64,000 bases of DNA from Halomonas sp. A40-4 (GTDB lineage: Bacteria; Pseudomonadota; Gammaproteobacteria; Pseudomonadales; Halomonadaceae): NCBI RefSeq assembly GCF_015767635.1, contig NZ_CP065230.1, positions 1,550,001 to 1,614,000 of the forward strand. The letters run 5' to 3'. The stretch's first letter is position 1, and each line of letters starts with the position of its first letter. The notes beneath the pieces were generated by a model. It was not told the origin of the DNA and searched no databases. It saw only the letters and a list, made by a program, of their open reading frames with translations. Both the position numbers and the translations under genes were made by a program. Positions 16,713-27,190 of this stretch are shown here, one piece after another.

Positions 16713-17819
16713 TTAAGCGGCCTGTCGTTGAGCAGGCAAATCCAGGGCGGCACCGCCCTCGTCGAACAGGTGAACATGCTGGGTGTCAGGCACCAGCGCG
16801 ACGTGCTGCCCCAGTTTCCACTGGCTCGGGGCTTCGCTGCGATGGATCAATAGCGTATCCCCTGCTTTTGGGTCCAGATATACGTAGACTTCGTTACCCA
16901 GGTATTCCACGTTGACGATTTCGAAGCGATTGTCTCCAGAAGGTTCTGCCAAGCGGAGGTGTTCCGGGCGCACGCCAATACTGAGCGGGGCACTTTGCGG
17001 CTGCGCCCTTGCATCCTGTGGCAAGGCAAGTTCGCCGACTCCAGCAGCGAGTACCCGGCAGCCATTGTCATCGTTTGCCAGCAGTTGGGCAGGTATGAAA
17101 TTCATGGTGGGCGAGCCGATGAACCCGGCAACGAATTTGGTCGCGGGGCGTTGGTAAAGCTCTTGAGGGCTGCCCACCTGTTCGACATGGTCGCCGTTGA
17201 GCACCACGATCTTGTCGGCGAGGGTCATGGCTTCCACCTGGTCGTGGGTCACGTAAATCATGGTGGAGCCCAGGCGATAATGCAGACGCGCGATCTCGTT
17301 GCGCATTTGCACGCGCAGCGAGGCATCGAGGTTGGAAAGCGGCTCATCGAACAGCAGAATACGTGGCTCCCGGGCCATGGCACGCCCCATGGCCACACGC
17401 TGACGCTGTCCACCGGAAAGCGCCTTGGGTTTGCGGTGCAGTAGCTCCTCCAGCTGCAGGATGCGCGCCGTCGCCATCACGCGGTCGTCGATAGTTTCCT
17501 TGGTCTTTTTCGCCAGCTTTAGGCCGAAGGCCATGTTCTCGTAGACCGACATGTGCGGGTAGAGCGCGTAGGACTGGAAGACCATGCCGACACCGCGTTC
17601 ACGTGGTGGTAAGTCGTTGACCACAGTGTCGTCGATACGTAAATCGCCATCGGTAATCGACTCAAGACCGGCAATCAGGCGTAGCAGGGTGGATTTACCG
17701 CAGCCCGATGGGCCGACGAAAACGACGAATTCGCCGTCGCCGATTTCAAGGTCGACATCGTCGATGATGTGGTCGCGGCCAAACACCTTGTTGATTTTTT
17801 CAAGCGTAACACTTGCCAT
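16713..17819 (-). CDS. sugar ABC transporter ATP-binding protein (MalK/UgpC/AglK-like)
   Basis: Cytoplasmic ATPase driving alpha-glucoside import. The 368 residues carry Walker A GPSGCGKST, Q-loop FQSYALYPHMSV, signature LSGGQRQRVAMGRA, Walker B ILLFDEPLSNLD and H-loop VTHDQVEAM. A MalK-type TOBE/OB region follows, with IGVRPEHLRL, the regulatory part shared by sugar importers that use one ATPase for several permeases. It lies 63 bases downstream of the alpha-glucosidase gene on the same strand and completes the binding protein-permease-permease-hydrolase-ATPase locus. Confidence 0.94.
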   Translation of the reverse strand: MASVTLEKINKVFGRDHIIDDVDLEIGDGEFVVFVGPSGCGKSTLLRLIAGLESITDGDLRIDDTVVNDLPPRERGVGMVFQSYALYPHMSVYENMAFGLKLAKKTKETIDDRVMATARILQLEELLHRKPKALSGGQRQRVAMGRAMAREPRILLFDEPLSNLDASLRVQMRNEIARLHYRLGSTMIYVTHDQVEAMTLADKIVVLNGDHVEQVGSPQELYQRPATKFVAGFIGSPTMNFIPAQLLANDDNGCRVLAAGVGELALPQDARAQPQSAPLSIGVRPEHLRLAEPSGDNRFEIVNVEYLGNEVYVYLDPKAGDTLLIHRSEAPSQWKLGQHVALVPDTQHVHLFDEGGAALDLPAQRQAA

Positions 17820-17882
17820 GGGTGACTCCTTGCCAACCTCAAGGCCTGTGCCCCGGGTTGGCCTGTTGTTGTTTAAAACGGT

Positions 17883-19529
17883 CTAGGCGGTGCGCATAAA
17901 GGCCGCCTGGTAAGCAGGGAGCCTCAGCCGGTTGCTGTCGCGCTGATAGTTGAAGCCATGACCATCGAGGTCGCCGGCCACCGTAACGGGGAGCGAGACC
18001 TCTTGCGCTTGGCCGGTCAGGTTGAAAACGCACAGCAGGGATTCGTCGTCGTGTTGACGGGTAAAGCCCAGTAGGTCATCGCCCACGTCGACCAGCGTCA
18101 AATTGCCATCAAACAGCGCAGCGTGCTGGCGACGAAACGCCAGCAACTGGCGTGTGGCATTAAGGGGGGACGCCGGGTCGCCCTGTTGCTGACTGACGGC
18201 AAGCTCGCGATGTCGTGGCGAGATCGGCAGCCATGGCTCAGCGCTTGAAAAGCCAGCCTGTGGCGAACCATCCCAGGGCATCGGGGTGCGACAGCCATCG
18301 CGGCCCTTGAACTCGGGCCATAGCACCTTGCCATAGGGATCCTGAATGCGTTCAAAGGGGACGTCGGCTTCGGGAAGGCCAAGCTCTTCGCCCTGGTAAA
18401 GGCAGACGCTGCCACGTAGTGAAAACAGCATCGCCAGGGCAACTTTAGGATAAGCCGTTGGGTCTTCGTCAGCGCCCCAGCGCGAGGCACTGCGCTCAAC
18501 ATCGTGATTCGAGGTGGCCCAGCACGGCCAGGCATCGCCCGCCAGCCGCTGGAAACGCTCGATCACTTCACGTAGATACGCAGCGGAATGCGGCTTGTTG
18601 AGCAGGTCAAAGGTATAAGCCATGTGCAGCTTGTCGCCGCCTGCGGTGTACTCGGCCATGCGCTCCAGCGGATTGTCATCGCCAATTTCACCCACAGTCG
18701 TGGTGCCGGGGTACTCATCCATCAGAGCGCGCAGGTCTTTAAGGAAGTCGAGATTTTCCGGGCGGCTGAGATCATAAACATGACGTTGCCAGGTATACGG
18801 ATTGCTGTCCGGGGCGCCCAGGGTTTTGGCTTCGCCTTTGGGAACAGGCGGGTTGTCGCGTAACGCCGCGTCATGGAAGAAAAAGTTGACCGTGTCCAGG
18901 CGGAAGCCATCGACACCCAGCTCCAGCCAGAAGCGCATATTATCCAGCTGGGCCTGACGTGCTTCCGGGTTATGGAAGTTGACGTCCGGCTGGCTGGTTA
19001 AAAAGTTATGCATGTAATACTGCTGGCGGCGTGGCTCAAAGGTCCATGCCGGCCCGCCAAAAATCGACAGCCAGTTGTTGGGTGGCGTGCCGTCTGGCTT
19101 GGGGTCTGCCCATACAAACCAGTCGGCCTTGGGGTTGGTGCGATCCTGACGGCTTTCCTGAAACCAGGCATGCTGATCCGAGGTATGGCTGATGACCTGG
19201 TCGATCATCACTTTCAGGCCAAGCCTGTGCGCTTTGGCCAGCAGCGCCTTGAAGTCGTCCAGGGTGCCGAACATCGGATCAACGTCGCGGTAGTTGCTGA
19301 TGTCGTAGCCGAAGTCGAGCATTGGCGAGGTAAAGAAAGGCGATAGCCAGATACCGTCGACATTGAGTGATGCTACATAGTCGAGCTTTTCAGTAACGCC
19401 GGGTAAATCACCGATACCGTCACCGCGGCTGTCCATGAAGCTGCGCGGATAAATCTGATAGATAACGCCGCCGCGCCACCAGGCTTTTGTGTCTTGGGTA
19501 TCTTGCATGAGAGAGTCCGTTGATGACAT
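17883..19529 (-). CDS. alpha-glucosidase, GH13 (Halomonas HaG-like)
   Basis: Hydrolyses terminal alpha-glucosyl linkages of imported alpha-glucosides; the Halomonas sp. H11 homologue is known for strong transglucosylation. The 548 residues show IYQIYPRSFMDSRGDGIGDL, the nucleophile in GVDGFRLDTVNF (Asp212), the acid/base in VGEIGDDN (Glu281) and SNHDVERS (Asp343). No signal peptide is visible, so it is cytoplasmic and acts after ABC import. ATG 19529 has AAGGA five bases upstream; Met8 is an alternative. The high similarity to HaG is from memory, not from an alignment. Confidence 0.95.
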   Translation of the reverse strand: MSSTDSLMQDTQDTKAWWRGGVIYQIYPRSFMDSRGDGIGDLPGVTEKLDYVASLNVDGIWLSPFFTSPMLDFGYDISNYRDVDPMFGTLDDFKALLAKAHRLGLKVMIDQVISHTSDQHAWFQESRQDRTNPKADWFVWADPKPDGTPPNNWLSIFGGPAWTFEPRRQQYYMHNFLTSQPDVNFHNPEARQAQLDNMRFWLELGVDGFRLDTVNFFFHDAALRDNPPVPKGEAKTLGAPDSNPYTWQRHVYDLSRPENLDFLKDLRALMDEYPGTTTVGEIGDDNPLERMAEYTAGGDKLHMAYTFDLLNKPHSAAYLREVIERFQRLAGDAWPCWATSNHDVERSASRWGADEDPTAYPKVALAMLFSLRGSVCLYQGEELGLPEADVPFERIQDPYGKVLWPEFKGRDGCRTPMPWDGSPQAGFSSAEPWLPISPRHRELAVSQQQGDPASPLNATRQLLAFRRQHAALFDGNLTLVDVGDDLLGFTRQHDDESLLCVFNLTGQAQEVSLPVTVAGDLDGHGFNYQRDSNRLRLPAYQAAFMRTA

Positions 19530-19538
19530 TAAAAATCC

Positions 19539-20381
19539 TTAGCCTTTGACGGCGCCAGCGGTGAGTCCAGAGACGATGCGGCGTTGGAAGATGATCACCA
19601 GCACCACCAGCGGAACTGTTACCACGACAGACGCAGCCATGATGGGGCCCCAGGGCAATTCGTAGGCGCTGCCGCCGGACAGCAGGGCGATCGCCACCGG
19701 TACGGTGCGCTGGGTGTCGGTCAGGGTGAAGGTAAGCGCGAACAGAAACTCGTTCCACGCGGCAATAAAGGCGAGCAGCCCGGTGGTCGCCATGGCAGGC
19801 CACATCAGGGGTAAAAACACCTTGGTAATGGTGATCCACGGTGTGGCGCCATCCATGATGGCGGCTTCTTCAAGTTCCATGGGGAGCTGCTTCATGAAGG
19901 TGGTCAGCACCCACACCGTGAAGGGCAGGGTGAAGATGGTGTAACTCAAGATCAGCCCGGCCGGGTTGTTGTAGAGGTTGAGCGTGCGGATAACTTCAAA
20001 CAGCCCGGAGAGCACTGCCACCTGGGGAAACATCGATACCCCCAGAATGACCAGCAATACCGTTGAGCGCCCGCGAAAACGTACGCGACCCAGGGCATAG
20101 GAGGCCGTGATACCCAGCAACAGGGCGATAAATACCACGCTGGTCGCCACCACAATGGAGTTCAAGATGGCGCGTAAAAAGCTGGCTTGGGTCAATACTT
20201 GAACATAGTTGCCCAGGTGCCAGGAAGAAGGCCATAGCTCGACACGGAACAGCTCGCTCGATGGCTTGAACGAGGTAATCACGGCGTAATAAAACGGGAA
20301 GACGGCGTAAACCATGATCAGCACGATTAGTGCCCAGAAGCCGATCTGCTTGGCTATTTTACTCAACTGACGTGCGTTCAT
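19539..20381 (-). CDS. sugar ABC transporter permease (MalG-like)
   Basis: Inner-membrane subunit of the alpha-glucoside importer. The 280 residues contain about six hydrophobic segments, starting with FWALIVLIMVYAVFPFYYAV, and the EAA loop EEAAIMDGATPWITITKVFLP that contacts the ATPase. It overlaps the upstream MalF-like gene by four bases, and the alpha-glucosidase gene starts nine bases downstream, so all are in one operon. Confidence 0.94.
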   Translation of the reverse strand: MNARQLSKIAKQIGFWALIVLIMVYAVFPFYYAVITSFKPSSELFRVELWPSSWHLGNYVQVLTQASFLRAILNSIVVATSVVFIALLLGITASYALGRVRFRGRSTVLLVILGVSMFPQVAVLSGLFEVIRTLNLYNNPAGLILSYTIFTLPFTVWVLTTFMKQLPMELEEAAIMDGATPWITITKVFLPLMWPAMATTGLLAFIAAWNEFLFALTFTLTDTQRTVPVAIALLSGGSAYELPWGPIMAASVVVTVPLVVLVIIFQRRIVSGLTAGAVKG

Positions 20382-21364
20382 GCCTCACCTCCCAGTTGTA
20401 GTTGCTTGCGGCCAGCATAGATGTAGGCAACGGTTGCCAAGGCAATAATCAGGAACAGCAGGGTGGACGCCGCGCTGCCATAACCGACGTCCTGGAACTC
20501 AACCAGCTGTTGGCGTGCATACACCGACATGGACATGGTGCTGGTGGAATTCGAGGTCAGTACGTAGATGACATCGAACACCCGCAGCGCGTCGAGCAGA
20601 CGGAAAATCACCGCCACCATCAAGGCAGGCGTTATCAGTGGCAGCGTTACCTTGAAAAACACCCGCACTGGATGAATGCCGTCGACCTCGGCGGCCTCGT
20701 AACAGTCCTTGGGCAGCATCTGCAGCGCAGCAAGCACCAGCAGGGCGACAAACGGAGTGGTTTTCCAGACATCGACCATGATCACTGCCCACATCGAGTA
20801 GGTGGCGCTGGCGGTCCAGGCAATAGGGTTGTCGATGACGCCGATCCCCATCAGCATGTGGTTGATGATGCCGAACTGGTCGTTGAGCATCCATGCCCAC
20901 ATTTGCGCCGAGACGATGGTGGGGATGGCCCAGGGAATCAGTACGGCGGCACGCACAATGGTGCGCCCTTTAAACTCCGCGTTGAGAATCAGCGCGACGA
21001 TGACGCCAAAGACAACCTCAAGCGATACCGACACCACCGAGAAATAGACGGTGTTCCATACCGACTGCCACCATACGGGGTCGGCCATGATGCCAAACCA
21101 GCGGCCGTTATCGTGAACCAGATAGTTTTCAAAGCCGATGAAGTTGGCTGTGCCCAGGTCAGACAGTGAGGCGTCGGTAAAACTTAAAAAGAAGGTGCGA
21201 AATAAAGGCCAGCCAGCCACCAGGGCTAGCGCGACCAGCATGGGCGTCAGGAATAACCAGGCCGCTTTGACGCGCTGGCGCCGCACCTTGGTGCCGCGAG
21301 AGCGCCGCGCCGTCAATGCGGCTGTGCGCGCCCCATCGAGCGAGCTTGAGTGAGAAGTCGTCAT
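20378..21364 (-). CDS. sugar ABC transporter permease (MalF-like)
   Basis: Second inner-membrane subunit. The 328 residues begin with a basic cytoplasmic N-terminus (RRSRGTKVRRQRVKAAWLF), then about six membrane segments. The EAA loop is YEAAEVDGIHPVRVFFKVTLP. It starts 14 bases after the binding-protein gene and overlaps the MalG-like gene by four bases. Confidence 0.94.
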   Translation of the reverse strand: MTTSHSSSLDGARTAALTARRSRGTKVRRQRVKAAWLFLTPMLVALALVAGWPLFRTFFLSFTDASLSDLGTANFIGFENYLVHDNGRWFGIMADPVWWQSVWNTVYFSVVSVSLEVVFGVIVALILNAEFKGRTIVRAAVLIPWAIPTIVSAQMWAWMLNDQFGIINHMLMGIGVIDNPIAWTASATYSMWAVIMVDVWKTTPFVALLVLAALQMLPKDCYEAAEVDGIHPVRVFFKVTLPLITPALMVAVIFRLLDALRVFDVIYVLTSNSTSTMSMSVYARQQLVEFQDVGYGSAASTLLFLIIALATVAYIYAGRKQLQLGGEA

Positions 21365-21378
21365 TAGGCTCTCCAGCG

Positions 21379-22650
21379 TTACCAGTTACGACGCTTCAAA
21401 CGGAGAAGCTCGTTTTCCAGGTCCTCAACGGCTTGGGCGCCATCTTTCGTGCCTGACAGTACTTCGTGTGAAGCGCTAAAGAAGGCGTTGCTCACCCGGC
21501 CGTAGGCATCACCGGTGGGAGCTGACGGGCGTGCCACCGCATTGGTGAACGTCTCGTAAAGGGTGCCGAAGAAGGGGACGGCGTCGAGCACCTCTTCATC
21601 CTGGTAGAGCGCATCGATAGTGGGGTTATAAGAGGCTTCAATGGCGCGTCGCTTCTGCTCTTCTTCGCTGGTCAGAAAGGCGACGAGCTCGGCGGCCAGT
21701 TCAGGGTTTTCGGTGTAGCGTGATACCGCCAGGTTCCAGCCACCCAGGCCAGCGGCGCTTTTACCGTCTTCGCCGCCCGCCGGTAACTGGGTGACGCCAA
21801 CCTTATCGCGCACGTCGCTGTCTTCGCTCTGAGCCAGCGCCCAGGCGTAGGGCCAGTTACGCATGAACACCGCGTTGCCGCTCTGGAACACACCACGGGC
21901 CTCTTCTTCGGTGTAATTGAGCACGCCATTGGGCGAGATGTCCCCGATCCACGATGCGGCAAGGTCGAGGGCTTCGGCGGCCTGCGGGTTATTGATGCTG
22001 ATAGTACCGTCGGCCTCGACAATGTTGCCGCCACCGTGGCTAGCTACCCATTCAAGGGCGTTCACCGTCAAGCCTTCATAGGCGCGTCCCTGGAAGACAT
22101 AGCCCTGCATGCGGTCGTTGCCTGCCTCGCGCTCGGCCTGTTTGATCTCGCGGGCGGTCTCGGTAAGTTCTTGCCAGGTGGTGGGCACGTCATGACCATG
22201 TTTTTCGAGCAGATCTTCGCGGTAGTAGAGCACGCCCGCGTCGGTAAACCACGGCATGGCGACCAGCCGGTCGTCGATGGTGTTGTTGGTCACGATGGTC
22301 TCGAAATGCCCAGCAGCGACGTCATTACCCAGCACTTCGCGCAAATCCAGCAGGTGGTTGGCCAACAGGCCCGGCCAGACAACGTCAATTTGCATCACAT
22401 CGATATCGCTGGAATTAGCCGACAAGATCTGCTGATAAAGCGATAACCGCTCGGTGGATGAGTTGGGTGTCGAGACCACATCGACCTCATGACCGGTTTT
22501 TTCTTCCCACGCTTCAATGCCTTCTTCACAAAGCGTCAGTTCGGCACCCACAGCACCGCATGAAATGGTCAGGTCAGCCGCCTGGGCCTGACTGATGCCA
22601 CCGGTTGCGCTGGCGAGTGCAATGGCGGTCGTTAAAAGCGTTTTTTTCAT
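21379..22650 (-). CDS. sugar ABC transporter substrate-binding protein
   Basis: Periplasmic binding protein of the MalE-like extracellular family 1. The 423 residues start with a clear signal peptide (MKKTLLTTAIALASATGG, cleavage after AQA) and contain a mature solute-binding fold with QIDVVWPGLLANHLLDL and FMRNWPYAWALAQSED. Start ATG 22650 has CGAGGAACC just upstream; the frame extending to 22695 is unlikely. It is the first gene of the locus, divergent from the LamB-like porin, with a LacI-type palindrome 60 bases upstream. The ligand is inferred from the alpha-glucosidase neighbour. Confidence 0.94.
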   Translation of the reverse strand: MKKTLLTTAIALASATGGISQAQAADLTISCGAVGAELTLCEEGIEAWEEKTGHEVDVVSTPNSSTERLSLYQQILSANSSDIDVMQIDVVWPGLLANHLLDLREVLGNDVAAGHFETIVTNNTIDDRLVAMPWFTDAGVLYYREDLLEKHGHDVPTTWQELTETAREIKQAEREAGNDRMQGYVFQGRAYEGLTVNALEWVASHGGGNIVEADGTISINNPQAAEALDLAASWIGDISPNGVLNYTEEEARGVFQSGNAVFMRNWPYAWALAQSEDSDVRDKVGVTQLPAGGEDGKSAAGLGGWNLAVSRYTENPELAAELVAFLTSEEEQKRRAIEASYNPTIDALYQDEEVLDAVPFFGTLYETFTNAVARPSAPTGDAYGRVSNAFFSASHEVLSGTKDGAQAVEDLENELLRLKRRNW

Positions 22651-22709
22651 GATGGTTCCTCGGCGTTTGTTGTTGTCGGGTAGCGCACCGTTCAAGCCCG
22701 TCGAATTTG

Positions 22710-22727
22710 AACTTAAACGATTAAGTT
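22710..22727. promoter_or_regulatory. LacI-type operator before the binding-protein gene
   Basis: AACTTAA and TTAAGTT are perfect 7-base arms around ACGA. With the CTTAATCGATTAAG site at 22866 it shares the TTAA-CG-TTAA pattern expected of LacI-family operators. Confidence 0.7.
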
Positions 22728-22865
22728 GATGCGCCTAGTTAGCCGCCTCTTGCCAGCAAGTTCAATAGAGACTTTTGTCTAATTATTTATTCAGGTTGTG
22801 CTAACCCGATGCTTGGTGTTTAGACATTGGTCGATAATTAGTGATTACTGGTTGGTTTACGAAGT

Positions 22866-22879
22866 CTTAATCGATTAAG
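22866..22879. promoter_or_regulatory. LacI-type operator before the porin gene
   Basis: CTTAATCGATTAAG is a perfect 14-base palindrome with central CG. It is 154 bases from the first operator, centre to centre, so DNA looping between the divergent promoters is possible. Confidence 0.7.
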
Positions 22880-22901
22880 TTTCACGTATTCCAGCGTTTT
22901 G

Positions 22902-22928
22902 GTTGGTAGCAACAGTTGCTTTACCAAC
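22902..22928 (+). repeat. hairpin in the porin leader region
   Basis: GTTGGTAGCAAC pairs with GTTGC and TACCAAC, interrupted by a two-base TT bulge. It sits about 115 bases before the porin ATG and could be in its 5' leader. No gene was found in the spacer 22651-23041 beyond this and the two operators. Confidence 0.45.
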
Positions 22929-23005
22929 TGTTGGAATAAATACGCTTTACAACGATCGACTCAAACGCGACCGCTTTAATGCGCATCGGATTGAAAAAGC
23001 AGTGA

Positions 23006-24586
<1,581 letters not shown>

Positions 24587-24639
24587 GCTAGTAAGCCTGG
24601 CAGAAGGCCAGGCCGCTTGTTGTTTCTCCGTTTCTGTTT

Positions 24640-24666
24640 GCCCGCGACACGTCGCGGGCTTTTTTT
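24640..24666 (+). terminator. intrinsic terminator of the porin gene
   Basis: GCCCGCGAC pairs perfectly with GTCGCGGGC around AC and is followed by a run of seven T. Confidence 0.93.
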
Positions 24667-24777
24667 ACGTTTTTTAGAAATATTATGAATTGACTGCATC
24701 CAAAAGGCTTCCTCACGGGTATTCCCTATACAGCTGCTATGAAAGGCAACTGATATTTAACCCTTAGGAGACTGAAA

Positions 24778-25302
24778 ATGACCATTCATCATCTAACGCG
24801 CGCTACCTTGGCCGCCACTCTGATTGCATCCTTCAGTCACGCTGCGTTGGCAGACATGACGCCCGCGGATGTCCAGGTACCGGACGGCAATGCCGTTGCG
24901 CTCGAAACTGTCGGTGTTGGCGCAATCACGTATATGTGTGAAATGAACGACGACGACACCATGGCTTGGGTATTTAAAGGCCCGCACGCTGCACTTAATG
25001 ATAGCGACGGTAGCCAGGTCGGCAGTTACTACGGTCCGCCCGCCACCTGGGAAGCGTTGGATGGCTCAAAAGTAACCGGCACCCAACTGGCTACGGCTGC
25101 CAATGGAGATGGCAACATTCCGCTCCAGCTTGTTGAAGCCAACCCCGCTGAAGGTGAAGGTGCAATGACTGGCGTCAGCTACATCCAGCGCCTGAACACC
25201 CAGGGTGGCGTTGCTCCAGATGTGGCCTGCGATATGGATCATGACGGTGCCACCGCCGTCGTTACCTACCAAGCCGATTACATCTTCTGGGCGGCTGAAT
25301 AA
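24778..25302 (+). CDS. secreted protein resembling DUF3455
   Basis: The 174 residues start with a signal peptide (cleavage near HAALAD). The mature part shows VPDGNAVALETVGVGAITYMC, WVFKGPHAALNDSDGSQVG, WEALDGSKVTG and YIQRLNTQGGVAPDVACD, the pattern I associate with DUF3455, a family of unknown function. Three cysteines remain after cleavage, so disulfide bonds are possible. CTTAGGAGACTGAAA gives a good Shine-Dalgarno. It is followed by the ECF sigma pair on the same strand, which might control it, but no shared promoter motif was established. Confidence 0.82.
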   Translation: MTIHHLTRATLAATLIASFSHAALADMTPADVQVPDGNAVALETVGVGAITYMCEMNDDDTMAWVFKGPHAALNDSDGSQVGSYYGPPATWEALDGSKVTGTQLATAANGDGNIPLQLVEANPAEGEGAMTGVSYIQRLNTQGGVAPDVACDMDHDGATAVVTYQADYIFWAAE

Positions 25303-25408
25303 GTCGGCTGGAACGCCAATTACGCTGAGGACTCGTTTGTCGAGCCCTCAGCGGCTATGCTGTCTGAGAGTACGACTGGCGTCGGTGCCGTCACCAGGGA
25401 GCTAGGGT

Positions 25409-25972
25409 TTGACTGACGTGTCCTCAGAATTTGATCATGCTGGCGCATTAGCGAGATGTGCTCGCGGCGAGCATGATGCCTTGCACCAGCTATACGTCCA
25501 TGAAGGTGCCAGGCTGCTGGGTGTTGTCTTAAGAATCGTCAAGGATCGTGGCATGGCCGAAGATATTGTCCACGATGCCTGCATTAATATTTGGCAACGC
25601 GCCAATAGCTTCGACCCAGCCAAAGGGTCGGCGCGAACATGGATATTCAGCGTGGCGCGCCATCAGGCATTAAACGCCATACGTTACCGTGATCGTGAAA
25701 TCACGTTTGATAGTAATGACCCCACCGAGATAGACCTCGACGAACATTTCCAGCATTCGTCCGTTGTCGAAGACGCTTTCGATTGGCAGACCGGCCAGCG
25801 CATGGATGACTGTCTGCATCAGTTAGAGACCGAGCGGCGAAACTGTGTGCTACATGCGTATGTGGATGGTCTCAGTCACGCGGAAATTTCCGCGCACACG
25901 GGTGCGCCGCTGGGTACCGTTAAAGCCTGGATAAAACGCAGCCTGCTGCGCCTAAGGGAGTGTATGGCATGA
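25409..25972 (+). CDS. ECF-family RNA polymerase sigma factor
   Basis: The 187 residues contain region 2 (LRIVKDRGMAEDIVHDACIN and the promoter-melting helix ARTWIFSVARHQALNAIR) and region 4 HTH (GLSHAEISAHTGAPLGTVKA). It looks like the SigK-type group paired with RskA-like anti-sigma factors. The start is probably TTG 25409 after AGGGAGCTAGGG, with GTG 25418 as alternative. It overlaps the anti-sigma gene by four bases. Confidence 0.92.
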   Translation: MTDVSSEFDHAGALARCARGEHDALHQLYVHEGARLLGVVLRIVKDRGMAEDIVHDACINIWQRANSFDPAKGSARTWIFSVARHQALNAIRYRDREITFDSNDPTEIDLDEHFQHSSVVEDAFDWQTGQRMDDCLHQLETERRNCVLHAYVDGLSHAEISAHTGAPLGTVKAWIKRSLLRLRECMA

Positions 25973-26685
25973 CCGGTCCCATTGAGCACGACGACCACGC
26001 CCTGGCAGGTGAATACGTACTGGGAACACTATCGTTGGCACAGCGTAAGGCAGTCGAAGCGCGACTCAAAAACGAGCCGGAATTACTCCGGGCTGTGATG
26101 GCGTGGGAAGAACGCTTCATGCCCTATACTGCGCTGACTCAGCCAGTAAGGCCTTCTGACTATTTATGGCCACGTATCGAACGCAGCCTTGATGCTTCGC
26201 ATGACCCAGAACCAGAGAGCGTGATGCCACCGCCACGCCGTCGCTGGGTCAACCACCTGCCGTTTTGGCAGGGGGCCGCCGGTATCGGCATGGCCGCTGC
26301 GTTAGTGTTGGGCGTGGTGTTGACCAATGTGTCTACCACGCCCACAACGCCGGAATACATGGTCGTACTGCTGGCTCCGCAAAGTCAGTCCGCCGGCTGG
26401 GTGGTGCAGGCGTCAACCCGCCAGGACATCGAGCTGATACCGTTGGGTACCTTTGAAGTACCGGAAGGCAAGGCGCTGGAGTTCTGGACCAAGGCCGACG
26501 AATGGCAGGCCCCAGTATCGCTTGGCTTGGTAGAGCCGGGAGAGCCAATTCGCGTGCAGCTAGATAACCTGCCGCCGCTTGAGGACAACCAGCTGTTTGA
26601 GCTGACGCTGGAAGAAGAAACCGGCTCACCTACTGGCTTGCCTACTGGCCCTATCCAGTTTATTGGGCGCGCCGTGGAGATTTAG
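25969..26685 (+). CDS. anti-sigma factor, RskA-like
   Basis: Membrane-anchored partner that should hold the preceding sigma factor inactive. The 238 residues have an N-terminal cytoplasmic zinc-less anti-sigma region (LAGEYVLGTLSLAQRKAVEARL), a single membrane helix (about 98-118, AAGIGMAAALVLGVVL) and a periplasmic anti-sigma-K C-terminal domain (GTFEVPEGKALEFWTKADE). ATG 25969 overlaps the sigma TGA as ATGA and follows AAGGGA; a GTG at 25960 is the longer option. Confidence 0.9.
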   Translation: MTGPIEHDDHALAGEYVLGTLSLAQRKAVEARLKNEPELLRAVMAWEERFMPYTALTQPVRPSDYLWPRIERSLDASHDPEPESVMPPPRRRWVNHLPFWQGAAGIGMAAALVLGVVLTNVSTTPTTPEYMVVLLAPQSQSAGWVVQASTRQDIELIPLGTFEVPEGKALEFWTKADEWQAPVSLGLVEPGEPIRVQLDNLPPLEDNQLFELTLEEETGSPTGLPTGPIQFIGRAVEI

Positions 26686-26698
26686 TTGTTTCATTAAT

Positions 26699-26722
26699 AA
26701 ACACCCGACCTTTGCCGGGTGT
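26699..26722 (+). terminator. terminator after the sigma/anti-sigma operon
   Basis: AACACCCG pairs with CGGGTGTT across eight bases, followed by only TGCC after the last T. It begins about 14 bases after the anti-sigma stop, so it is a moderate intrinsic terminator. Confidence 0.7.
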
Positions 26723-27062
26723 TTGCCTGCTGCTTCGCCCATGAAAACTCCCTAATCGATGCCGCTGCGTTCCAGTTCCAGGTTTCAGGCGTTCTCATTC
26801 TCATCATAGCGGCTACTTGGCCTTTTCCGGATACCTTTCCGATCCTCGTTATCACCTATCCTGATCGTCCGTTGATCAGCCACGAAGTGAAACCTCAGTT
26901 CTTGTCGGCGGTGTTGGCATTGCCCCTTGAGCAGGCTTGGCTACGCTTATTCATACCTGCACTGCCTCATTCTTCCGGGACGCAGAAGTCGTTTATATGG
27001 TGGGAATACTTGATGTGAAGAGCCGCCGCTATGTCATATTGCAACAGTGCAACACCATAATA
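26723..27062. other. gene-poor spacer before the zwf promoter
   Basis: I see no convincing gene here. A 99-codon frame that begins with TTG at 26719 overlaps the terminator, has no Shine-Dalgarno and resembles nothing I know. GCGTTA and TAACGC (27063-27077) form a short inverted repeat at its right edge. Confidence 0.5.
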
Positions 27063-27089
27063 GCGTTAAGGTAACGCTTGAAGGTTTTT

Positions 27090-27104
27090 TGTAGTAAAAT
27101 TACA
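27090..27104. promoter_or_regulatory. HexR operator before zwf, perfect consensus
   Basis: TGTAGTAAAATTACA matches TGTARTWWWATTACA at every position. It overlaps the -35 region of the promoter whose -10 is at 27117. HexR is an RpiR-family repressor released by KDPG in other gammaproteobacteria. Confidence 0.85.
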
Positions 27105-27116
27105 CGAAATATTGCG

Positions 27117-27122
27117 TATAAT
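27117..27122 (+). promoter_or_regulatory. zwf promoter -10 box
   Basis: A consensus TATAAT lies 12 bases after the HexR site. No good -35 hexamer is seen at 17 bases, where GTAAAA overlaps the operator. Confidence 0.6.
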
Positions 27123-27141
27123 ACCTTTTTTCAGATAGATT

Positions 27142-27172
27142 TTAGGTAATCTAACAACATTAGATCATCTAA
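27142..27172. repeat. two 13-bp direct copies of TTAGRTMATCTAA in the zwf leader
   Basis: TTAGGTAATCTAA (27142-27154) and TTAGATCATCTAA (27160-27172) share 11 of 13 bases and are 18 bases apart start to start. The second is the core of a perfect palindrome (ATTAGAT-C-ATCTAAT, 27159-27173). They lie between the -10 box and the zwf start at 27191. Confidence 0.6.
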
Positions 27173-27190
27173 TGGTCAACAGGAGCTGAG

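Noticed and set aside
26719..27018. 99-codon frame after the anti-sigma gene
   Set aside because: TTG start inside a terminator, no ribosome-binding site, no recognisable domain.
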